Origin: a virus
DNA: 21,991 bases
Direction: 5' to 3' (one strand)
IMG/VR virus record: IMGVR_UViG_3300035698_001713
Coordinates: 1-21,991 of that record
Positions 13,571 through 20,243 of the stretch are shown piece by piece. The notes under the pieces were generated by a model. It was given only the letters and a program-made list of their open reading frames with translations. It was not told where the DNA came from and ran no database searches. Each line of letters starts with the position of its first letter. The stretch's first letter is position 1. The translations under genes and the position numbers were made by a program.

Positions 13571-14587
13571 TTATGAGTTGAAGCCCACAGTTGGGCGATC
13601 GTAAAAGTTCTGTCGGAAGTCTCGCACGTTGGTTGGCGAGCCTCCACCGTTTCCAAAGTAGCCCAGTCGTTTCGGCGTGGACTGAGCGTCGATTCTGTAG
13701 CTGTTGAGTAGTGCCTTTTGATAGTAGGCCCAATCTGGCCCGAGGTTTTCTTCAACGTCCTTCTCAACCATCGCGAGGCAAGCGGCCCGGATCGTATCGT
13801 CGTGACTGAAGGGGCATGGCGGGACTTCGTCGAGGTCAATCAGCTTGTCGAACCCTAGAGTGTAGGGGAAGGACAGCGTCATCACTTCATCAGGCTTGGG
13901 GTACACGAGTAGCTCCCATCGACGACGGGGACTGCCCACTGTCATAGGCCGAACAGCGGCCCAGTAAGGGTCACCCGTTTCGTCTGACACATCCTCTCGC
14001 CACTGGCGGATAACACCTTCGCTGTTCCACGCGATGTCGAGGCCTTGATTCGTGTTCGCACCGTACGAGATCACACCGCCGTGCTGTCCACTGAACGTCA
14101 CCGGCAACGTGTAGTTGCCATCAGCGGTAATCGACCAAGTGGATGCGGAAGCCGCGGTTGCGTCCCCGGTCACCTTGATCTGCGTGGCAGAATCGTACGA
14201 GGCGATGTTGAACGTACCCACCCCGGTGATGGTGATGTCCTTCAACTCCATCGTGGGGTAGAAAGAATCGACGTTAGCTGTCAGCGTGGTCACACCACTA
14301 AAGATACCATTGGACGTCAGCGTCTTCGTAGGCGTTGCCCCTTGGTTGCCCCAGATCGTGATCGACGCAGTAGGCTTAACCCACTGCCACCCGTGCGGCG
14401 AAGGGCCGTCATGGATGAACATGCGGATTGCGTTGTTGACGTGTCGCTTTGCTTCGGACAGGTCGTAGGCGTCCTGCGGAATCTCCAGCGAACCGTCACC
14501 ATCGGCACCGGCGTATGCCGTGCGTGACTTACGGGCGACCTCTAAGATGAGGTCCTCGAATGTCAGTGTGCTTGTTGGTTCGGGCAT
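13571..14587 (-). CDS. Head-tail adaptor / connector-like protein, 338 aa
   Basis: Helices at both ends look like adaptor proteins that bind the portal ring: N-terminal TFEDLILEVARKS and EAKRHVNNAIRMFIHDG, and C-terminal HDDTIRAACLAMVEKDVEENLGPDWAYYQKALL. Between them is a beta-rich, Thr/Ser-rich insertion (about 70-190), which may be an Ig-like surface domain. Short-tailed phages have such an adaptor (P22 gp4 or T7 gp11 type) between portal and tail tube, and the position before the tail gene fits. AGGAA lies before the ATG. An intrinsic terminator precedes the gene, so part of its mRNA may come from read-through. Confidence 0.65.
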   Translation of the reverse strand: MPEPTSTLTFEDLILEVARKSRTAYAGADGDGSLEIPQDAYDLSEAKRHVNNAIRMFIHDGPSPHGWQWVKPTASITIWGNQGATPTKTLTSNGIFSGVTTLTANVDSFYPTMELKDITITGVGTFNIASYDSATQIKVTGDATAASASTWSITADGNYTLPVTFSGQHGGVISYGANTNQGLDIAWNSEGVIRQWREDVSDETGDPYWAAVRPMTVGSPRRRWELLVYPKPDEVMTLSFPYTLGFDKLIDLDEVPPCPFSHDDTIRAACLAMVEKDVEENLGPDWAYYQKALLNSYRIDAQSTPKRLGYFGNGGGSPTNVRDFRQNFYDRPTVGFNS

Positions 14588-14605
14588 GGTGTGTTCCTAT
14601 GAAAG

Positions 14606-14679
14606 AAAAAACCCCACTGCCCCCTACCACTGGTATAACCAGAGATCAGACAGGGACAGCAGGGCAGACGGGCGAGGGG
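14606..14679 (-). terminator. Nested three-stem terminator after the lectin-fold gene
   Basis: Three nested complementary pairs: CCCC 14612-14615 with GGGG 14676-14679; CTGCCC 14617-14622 with GGGCAG 14662-14667; CTGGT 14630-14634 with ACCAG 14638-14642 (loop ATA). On the minus strand the structure is followed by TTTTTTC at 14611-14605. It begins just after the stop of the 274-aa gene and precedes the adaptor gene. The T-run direction marks it as a minus-strand intrinsic terminator. Confidence 0.75.
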
Positions 14680-14680
14680 A

Positions 14681-15505
14681 TTAGGTACGCTTTTGAGCAG
14701 CGTATCGGACCCAGTCGGTCGCGATCGATACGGCTGCGGCTGCACCTGTCTTGAGGGACAAGATTGCACAGTAGTTCTTCGCCTGATCCACGGTGCTGTC
14801 CACTTCTTGCGACGCGACCTGCACGCCGTTGAAGTACCAGTAGATCTTGTTGCGGCCGTCGTAGCGGACGCCCAACTTGAACTCCGTATTAGCGACGAGA
14901 TCGGCACGATCCGCGACGGCGATGGCGGTGCTGTTGTTCACGACCGAGGCAACTTCGACCACGGTGCCGGCGTCCTTCCTGTAGACCGCATCGACGCCGT
15001 TTTGGTCGTCGGTGAGAATCTGGAAGCCGACGAGCGATTCGCCGATCAGGGCACCAGCGGCGTCGGCGACGACGTCGAGGGATGCACCAGCTTCTTCGAC
15101 GAGGCCGAAGAACAAACCTTGGTCAGCGATGGCACCCAGTTCGATCCGAGCTTCGGCCCAGATCTTTTGACCCGAGCCCTTCTGGATTCGGCCAAGGGGT
15201 TCGCTGAACAGAGCGAAGGCGTCGTTGTCGTCACCATCGGTTTCGATGTCTTGGTAGCCGCCGACTTCAGCCGCCTTGGCGGCGAAGACAGTGTCATTGT
15301 CGCAGTCGATGGCGAGGGCACCATCGAGAACCGGACGTTGCTCACCGGAAGCGATGGTATCAGCGAGGGGTGCGAGGAACTCGACGTGCTTGTAGTAGCC
15401 GAGGCCGAGGTCTGGGAGCAGGGTGTTCTTGCAGTCTTGCCACACAATGGGGCTCGGCTGGTCGTTGTCGCCTGCGTTGTCATATCCTACAATTCCTGCG
15501 GACAT
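14681..15505 (-). CDS. Lectin-fold (ConA-like) capsid-associated protein, 274 aa
   Basis: The N-terminal 100 residues are acidic and helical or irregular (many Asp). Residues 112-270 form a ConA/LamG-like beta-sandwich: KIWAEARIELG, QGLFFGLVEE, ESLVGFQILTDD, VDAVYRK, FKLGVRYDG (209-217), WYFNGVQVAS and a closing IATDWVRYAA. Phages often place such proteins beside the major capsid gene, where they act as decoration or as surface proteins that may bind polysaccharide. It follows the capsid gene after a pair of hairpins and is ended by a strong terminator, which suggests high expression with the capsid protein. AGGAG lies 6 nt before the ATG. The fold call is good; the exact role is inferred. 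Confidence 0.75.
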   Translation of the reverse strand: MSAGIVGYDNAGDNDQPSPIVWQDCKNTLLPDLGLGYYKHVEFLAPLADTIASGEQRPVLDGALAIDCDNDTVFAAKAAEVGGYQDIETDGDDNDAFALFSEPLGRIQKGSGQKIWAEARIELGAIADQGLFFGLVEEAGASLDVVADAAGALIGESLVGFQILTDDQNGVDAVYRKDAGTVVEVASVVNNSTAIAVADRADLVANTEFKLGVRYDGRNKIYWYFNGVQVASQEVDSTVDQAKNYCAILSLKTGAAAAVSIATDWVRYAAQKRT

Positions 15506-15528
15506 GGGTATCTCCTATCTGGGGGTGA

Positions 15529-15579
15529 CTTTGCGGCTCACTCACCGCAAAGAACTTGGGGGACTACGTGTCCCCCAAG
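15529..15579 (-). other. Two adjacent perfect hairpins after the capsid gene
   Basis: Two perfect inverted repeats stand side by side: CTTGGGGGAC 15555-15564 with GTCCCCCAAG 15570-15579 (10-bp stem, 5-nt loop) and CTTTGCGG 15529-15536 with CCGCAAAG 15545-15552 (8-bp stem, 8-nt loop). They occupy the gap between the major capsid gene and the lectin-fold gene. Only short T-runs follow on the minus strand, so they may be a weak terminator, an mRNA-end stabiliser or an RNase processing site. Confidence 0.75.
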
Positions 15580-15580
15580 C

Positions 15581-15588
15581 ATTTAAAC
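15581..15588 (+). repeat. ATTTAAAC near match (intergenic)
   Basis: One mismatch from the motif, followed by GTC as in other copies; lies between the capsid stop and the hairpin pair. Confidence 0.6.
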
Positions 15589-15599
15589 GTCATGCTACT

Positions 15600-16718
15600 T
15601 TACGCAGTGAGCACGTTGTGCAGGACGAAACCTGCGGTGCGGCGGTTGACGCACAGGTTGTTGTGCGAACCGTCGAGGAAGACCGTGAAGGTCGTGTGCT
15701 GGCCGCGATCGACCATGGGCTCGCCCTCTTCCATCCAGTAGCCGTCTTGGACGACAGGCTGGAGCTTAGTCCAGTCCACGCAGTAGAGCGGGTTGGGGGA
15801 GTTGACCGTACCCGAGCCGCCGGTGACGGAGAAGCCGTCCAGTTGCGGGACGTACTTGACCGGGATGCGGTTGAACATGATCTCGCCGTCGAAGTCGTGG
15901 TAGAGACTCTTGTTAGCGAGGTCTTTCGGTGCCGTGTTGTCGTCACGCTTGTCAGCGAGGTCGATCAACTCGGTCATCAGGTCGTCGTTGGCGTACATCT
16001 TGACCGGCGAGCCGACCTTGTCGTTGCCGGGCGAATCGACGAAGGGTGCAGGGCGGAAGCGGGTTCGGCGGATGGCCGAGCGGAGCTTACGGAGGAACGT
16101 GTTATCCACGTTCACGTAGGAGTCCGCGTAGTTACGCCACTTCGACTCGGTAGCTGCGTCGAGGCCGGCACAGATCGTGCCAGTGGTGCCGCCTTGGTAG
16201 CGGATCGTCTTACCGTTGAAGCCCGCGGTGGTCGAGCCATCGTCAAGCATGTTCAGGTAGTAAGGGATGCCGTAAGGATACAGCGTGTCGGTGGCCGACT
16301 GGGGAGTCTGCCAACCGCGTTCCTCGATCAGTTCCGCGATGTCCCACATGCGTTCAGTACGCCGGGAGCGGAGCAGGTTGATGAACCCCTTCTCGGAGTT
16401 TTTGTTGCGGAGAATTTCCACAACGTCCCACGAGTAGTCGGTGCCGATCTGCGTCCAAGGGACGGTGATCGTCTTCTGGTTGTTGTCAACCTGCGGGGTG
16501 TCCGTGTCATACAGACGACGGTAGCGAGCCCGACCGTTGCGGTTGAGCATGACGTTACGTTGAATGCTCGTACCGCCGTCGATCTGGCGACGATGCTGTT
16601 GGTAGATGCGGCAGAACTCGTAGTCCTGTGAGTCCCACATGACCTCGAACTCACCCTTGGGCAAGTCTTTCAGTGTGGTTTGAATGAGGTCCGATAGTGC
16701 TGAGTTGTTTACGCCCAT
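15600..16718 (-). CDS. Major capsid protein, 372 aa
   Basis: Size, position after the scaffold and before a decoration-type gene, and sequence style all fit an HK97-fold major capsid protein of short-tailed phages. The N-terminal part has helical and arm-like segments (SQDYEFCRIYQQHRRQIDGG, with RNVMLNRNGRARYRR). Later parts contain the beta-rich P- and A-domain-like stretches (KYVPQLDGFSVTGGSG, PLYCVDWTKLQPVVQDG). The C-terminus is FVLHNVLTA. Arg-rich elements would help subunit contacts around DNA. AAGGAG lies 7 nt before the ATG. A promoter upstream of the scaffold gene and hairpins after the stop suggest strong, separately tuned expression. The protein makes the icosahedral shell. Confidence 0.85.
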   Translation of the reverse strand: MGVNNSALSDLIQTTLKDLPKGEFEVMWDSQDYEFCRIYQQHRRQIDGGTSIQRNVMLNRNGRARYRRLYDTDTPQVDNNQKTITVPWTQIGTDYSWDVVEILRNKNSEKGFINLLRSRRTERMWDIAELIEERGWQTPQSATDTLYPYGIPYYLNMLDDGSTTAGFNGKTIRYQGGTTGTICAGLDAATESKWRNYADSYVNVDNTFLRKLRSAIRRTRFRPAPFVDSPGNDKVGSPVKMYANDDLMTELIDLADKRDDNTAPKDLANKSLYHDFDGEIMFNRIPVKYVPQLDGFSVTGGSGTVNSPNPLYCVDWTKLQPVVQDGYWMEEGEPMVDRGQHTTFTVFLDGSHNNLCVNRRTAGFVLHNVLTA

Positions 16719-16760
16719 GGGGGGCTCTCCTTGGTGTGTTGTTTAGAGGGATCAGGCAGT

Positions 16761-17894
16761 TTATCCGAAGACTTGCTTGAGCCGTGTACGTGTCCGAGCC
16801 TGAAGCTCTTTCTCGTTGCTTGGCTCTCCCTTGCGGGACAGATCCGCTTGGCCGGTTGCCGTTCGTTGGCTTGGCCGGGCGGTGATGCCGCGATTACGCT
16901 TCTTGGCCTCCTGCTTGATTTTGCGTCGAACGCTCGCTTCCGAGACTTCGACCGAGAGGGCACCGTGTGCCCGTGCGAGTGCGTCCTGAACCGAGACGGT
17001 TCGGCCTTGGAACTGAGCACCCGATACAAGGGCATCAGCCATCTCCAAGACTTCGACCCTAGCACGTTCCTGCTCGGGGGTCAAAGGGGCACCTGCGGGA
17101 CCGTAGTGGTCCCCGAACGCCTTGAGTGCCGGATCAGCAAAGAAGCTCTCGACTTGGCGGGAAAGTGACTCGCTCGCCTGTTGTTCGAGACTCTGCTGAG
17201 CCTGCTGCTGCTGAGACATCATCTGGTTAAGGACGGCTGCCTGAGCGTTCATCTGCTGAGCGAAGGTGTCGATGAGTTCATCGTCACCAAACTTCTCCCG
17301 CAGTACCTCAACACTGACCGGCTCGATCTTCGAGCTTGGGCCCGGGTTTGCCGGCGTCGTCTGGTTCTGGTGCGGCCCGGAGGCGGCAGGAGTTCCAGAG
17401 GTCTGCGACGGCTGGCCAAGGGATTTGGCCATACGTCCGAGTTCCGCCATCCGCTGTGTCTCGGTGTTACGCTTCTCGTGTTGGCGAGCGGCGTAATCCG
17501 AGAACCTCTCGGCACCCATGTTCTTGTAGAGATCAGCGATCTCTTCACGGGTGTGGTTGGCGAGCAAGGACCGTTCGTGGGCCGTTGGGATGGTAGGGGC
17601 GTCGTCATCAACAGCATCCTGCTCGTCGATGTCGTCATCCGCTGATCCCGCGTCCTCGGGGCCTTGCTCCTCGTCTTCTTCGTTGTCTGCTTCGTCCTCT
17701 TCGGAGAAGCGGTAGTCGTCGTTATCGTCTTGGGGGTCGTCTTGGTAGTCGTCCTCGTCCTCGGTGCCGAACGCTGCGGCGAAGCCGCTACTGATTTTGT
17801 CCGCGAGGGCGGCCTCATCGAACGCATCCTCGGGTTTTGGGGCGTCCGCAGGGGGGGACAGTGAGATACTTCCGTCTCGTGTGGGGGTGGGCAT
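16761..17894 (-). CDS. Capsid scaffolding protein, 377 aa
   Basis: Typical scaffold composition: the first 110 residues are extremely acidic (long Asp/Glu runs such as DEDDYQDDPQDDND). The middle is Pro/Gln/Ser-rich. Residues about 220-260 form a Gln-rich coiled coil (NQMMSQQQQAQQSLEQQASESL). The C-terminal third is helical and basic, ending near LQARTRTRLKQVFG, as expected for the part that binds the inner capsid surface. It lies directly before the major capsid gene and has its own promoter. GGAG precedes the ATG by 9 nt. It should guide procapsid assembly and be removed before packaging; no protease domain is visible. Confidence 0.8.
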   Translation of the reverse strand: MPTPTRDGSISLSPPADAPKPEDAFDEAALADKISSGFAAAFGTEDEDDYQDDPQDDNDDYRFSEEDEADNEEDEEQGPEDAGSADDDIDEQDAVDDDAPTIPTAHERSLLANHTREEIADLYKNMGAERFSDYAARQHEKRNTETQRMAELGRMAKSLGQPSQTSGTPAASGPHQNQTTPANPGPSSKIEPVSVEVLREKFGDDELIDTFAQQMNAQAAVLNQMMSQQQQAQQSLEQQASESLSRQVESFFADPALKAFGDHYGPAGAPLTPEQERARVEVLEMADALVSGAQFQGRTVSVQDALARAHGALSVEVSEASVRRKIKQEAKKRNRGITARPSQRTATGQADLSRKGEPSNEKELQARTRTRLKQVFG

Positions 17895-17959
17895 GATTTT
17901 GTTCTCCGTCTGGTAGCTGCCGCAGGGATTTGCGGGGTAGGAACCTAATATCTACTATA

Positions 17960-17987
17960 AGTATAGCATAGTTTAAACGCCTTGCAA
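17960..17987 (-). promoter_or_regulatory. Sigma70-like promoter for scaffold and capsid genes
   Basis: On the minus strand, -35 TTGCAA (17982-17987) and -10 TATACT (17960-17965) are separated by 16 bp, in an AT-rich patch unlike the rest of the window. A start site near 17953 would leave a leader of about 60 nt to the scaffold ATG. The spacer holds a GTTTAAAC palindrome (17971-17978), positioned as an operator would be. No terminator separates it from the upstream zinc-ribbon gene. Confidence 0.65.
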
Positions 17988-18147
17988 GTTATTTTTCAGA
18001 TTTTCCTCCTATTTTCTTTCCACGCACCCCGTAGCGGCCAGTGCGGAGAGCTTTTGTTTGCGGGATTTGGCGATCGGGACGCCATATAGCTCCGATTTGG
18101 GGTTCATTTCTACGTAAACGTCGGGAGCTTGGCGTTTAAACGCCTTG
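17971..18147 (+). repeat. 14-bp direct repeat GTTTAAACGCCTTG
   Basis: The same 14 bases occur at 17971-17984, inside the capsid promoter, and at 18134-18147, inside the zinc-ribbon gene, 163 bp apart. The second copy is part of a perfect 14-bp palindrome GGCGTTTAAACGCC (18131-18144). The pair could bind one regulator at two sites. Confidence 0.85.
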
Positions 18148-18350
18148 ATCTCCTCGTCATCCGTCAGGCCGATCGAGTACATCTCGATCGGCTTGTGAAA
18201 CTCCTTCATATCAGTGTGCGGGAGGGACACTTGGCGGTCGTACGTGTCCGATCCGCACGCGGGGCAGGCCGTAAGATGGTCTTCCCGCATGTGTTGGAAC
18301 TCGTCTTCCTCGTGATTGCAGGTCTGACATTGATACGGGTATAGTGGCAT
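18009..18350 (-). CDS. FmdB-type zinc-ribbon protein, 113 aa
   Basis: The N-terminus MPLYPYQCQTCNHEEDEFQHM is followed by CPACG, giving two CxxC knuckles (Cys 8/11 and 29/32) of an FmdB-like zinc ribbon, probably binding one Zn. The rest is charged and helical, with a C-terminal region (SELYGVPIAKSRKQKLSALAATGCVERK) like that of zinc-ribbon proteins often found between portal and scaffold genes in phages. The role is unknown; transcription control or assembly help have both been suggested for the family. AGGAG overlaps the portal stop. One GTTTAAAC copy lies within the gene and codes for Phe-Lys-Arg. Confidence 0.75.
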   Translation of the reverse strand: MPLYPYQCQTCNHEEDEFQHMREDHLTACPACGSDTYDRQVSLPHTDMKEFHKPIEMYSIGLTDDEEIKAFKRQAPDVYVEMNPKSELYGVPIAKSRKQKLSALAATGCVERK

Positions 18351-18359
18351 AGGATCTCC

Positions 18360-20234
18360 TTACACGCCCATCGATTTAAGGACAGACTGCATGTCGTTGG
18401 CTCCCGACTGGGCGTCAGATCGGTCGCGTGTGTCTTGGCTCGGGTTGCTGGCTACGGTGCCGGGCTGGCCATTCTGAAGAATCTGTGACAGAGGATTCGC
18501 TTGGTTCGGCATTAGCTGACCCTGCGACCCCTCCATCTGCGGGCCACGCATCGCGACCATCGCGGTACGCATCTGGAACTCAGGATCGAACCACACTTCG
18601 TCCATCCACTTGATGCCGCGGTCTTTGGCCATACGGGTGACGAAGGTCTTCACGTCGAACGGGATGCCCATCATCATCGCGGCTTGGCCGGCCTGCATCG
18701 CAGCGGGCATAATCTTCACAGCGAAGTCCATGGCCTGTGCGAAGCGGGTGGTGCTGTCTTGTCGGCCCATGGACTCGACCTCGACGTCGAAGTGGAAGTC
18801 CATCCAGTCGCCGCTGCGGGCTTCGGGCGTGAGGATGACCTGAATCTCTTCCATCCGAGCGGGCTGCTGCATCACGGGGCCGAGGGGGCTCTGACTGAAC
18901 TGAGCAGGGAACGTGAATCGCTTCACAAGCGGAACCTCGATCAGCGGATCAGTGTGCATGTACCACGCTCGCTTGCGGCCTTCGGAAGCGGCCATCTGGT
19001 ACACGAGGTCTTTCATATCTTCAAGGCCGACGTTCGCGTTTGCGGCGAGGAGCTTGGCCTCCGTCGCGGAGTTGGCGTCGAACCGCTGGCCGGCGAGAGC
19101 CTGTGGGTTCGCGGCCATCTGGTTGAACCAGCCCTGAAGCTGTGCCAGCATGATCTCGTTCTTCTGGTTCTGCCCGCCGAAGCTCAGGACACGAACACCA
19201 TCCGGGTCGTCCGTGGCAACGGAGCCCCCATCAGGTTCGTCACGCAGGGCTTCAGCGTCGTCCGCTGCGGCACGTCGATAGGCCACAACGTCTTTCTGAC
19301 GCTCGGCTTGGTCGATGATCTTCTTGGCCATACGGTTGCCGAGTACGTGAAGATCGTTCCACACGCCGACAAGGGGGATGGGCAGCGGGTTGTCGGGCAC
19401 TGGCGGTGTTAGCGACAGGAACGTGTACGGGCCTTCGTCCGGCCCGTAGTATTCGTCCTCACGCAGGAAGCGATCGAACGTGACTTCTGTGCCGCCGGGC
19501 ACCGTAACAAGCTGGTTCGCACCCGGAATCCAAATCTCCGCGATCTCTACTTCGTCGTATGCGTCGTGGTCTCGGTTCGCGTCTCGCTTCTTCTGCGACA
19601 GCAGGTGGGACGTCCGATCAGACGATACGGCGTCGCCCACGGTGGGAAGTTGCTCGACCAGTTCGTTGTCGTAGCGGCCCGATTCCAGCAGCGAAGCCCG
19701 GGACACGATGCTACGATCACCCAGCCACTTCGCGTCTTTGAACAGGTGCTCCCGCGACGTAGGATCAACGAGGAGGTTGTCGAAGCTCACGCACCCCGTA
19801 TAGATCTCTCCAATATCAACGCGATCGTACTCATCGAATGTGTAGACCGAGTCGCTTTCGGCGATACCCGTCTTCAAGATGCCGAGCGTGAAGATCGCAT
19901 CGACCAACACTTGCCGGTACGTGGACCGGATGTCGATCTGCTTATCGTGAAAAGCGAGAGCCTCGCCCAGTAGCTCGGCGTACTGCCGGGACTGGAGGAA
20001 GTTGCTCGACACGTTGTGCGTCGGAAAGTTCATCACGATGTTGGGTACGAGCACCCGGATCGCGTTGAAGATCATGTTCAGCGATTCCTCGCCGATGTTC
20101 CCCTTCTCCTTATCGTAGTAGGGGCCGGTGTAGTTCCGCAGGAACATCATTCGCGACATGCGGAAGTTCTTCAGCCGGTCGCTACCACGTTTGACGGACT
20201 CTTGCAAGTCTCGGGGGGTCAATATATTTGGCAT
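18360..20234 (-). CDS. Portal protein, 624 aa
   Basis: Size, position directly after the terminase, and sequence match portal (head-tail connector) proteins of short-tailed phages. The N-terminus has the helical FRMSRMMFLRNYTGPYY and NMIFNAIRVLVPNIVMNFP, typical of the family start. A beta-rich wing/clip follows (DRVDIGEIYTGCVSFDNLLVDP, a near-invariant type of motif in these portals). A long helical stem region follows, with MAKKIIDQAERQKDVVAYRR. The C-terminal 100 residues are Met/Gln/Ala-rich, as in barrel or crown extensions. Twelve copies would form the DNA channel at one vertex and dock the terminase. AAGGAG sits on the terminase stop, 5 nt before the ATG. Confidence 0.85.
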   Translation of the reverse strand: MPNILTPRDLQESVKRGSDRLKNFRMSRMMFLRNYTGPYYDKEKGNIGEESLNMIFNAIRVLVPNIVMNFPTHNVSSNFLQSRQYAELLGEALAFHDKQIDIRSTYRQVLVDAIFTLGILKTGIAESDSVYTFDEYDRVDIGEIYTGCVSFDNLLVDPTSREHLFKDAKWLGDRSIVSRASLLESGRYDNELVEQLPTVGDAVSSDRTSHLLSQKKRDANRDHDAYDEVEIAEIWIPGANQLVTVPGGTEVTFDRFLREDEYYGPDEGPYTFLSLTPPVPDNPLPIPLVGVWNDLHVLGNRMAKKIIDQAERQKDVVAYRRAAADDAEALRDEPDGGSVATDDPDGVRVLSFGGQNQKNEIMLAQLQGWFNQMAANPQALAGQRFDANSATEAKLLAANANVGLEDMKDLVYQMAASEGRKRAWYMHTDPLIEVPLVKRFTFPAQFSQSPLGPVMQQPARMEEIQVILTPEARSGDWMDFHFDVEVESMGRQDSTTRFAQAMDFAVKIMPAAMQAGQAAMMMGIPFDVKTFVTRMAKDRGIKWMDEVWFDPEFQMRTAMVAMRGPQMEGSQGQLMPNQANPLSQILQNGQPGTVASNPSQDTRDRSDAQSGANDMQSVLKSMGV

Positions 20235-20243
20235 GGGTTCTCC

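Noticed and set aside
15423-16631. 402-residue plus-strand ORF opposite the capsid gene
   Set aside because: Shadow of high-GC coding sequence: it lies antisense to a clear capsid gene and has no ribosome-binding site or recognisable domain.
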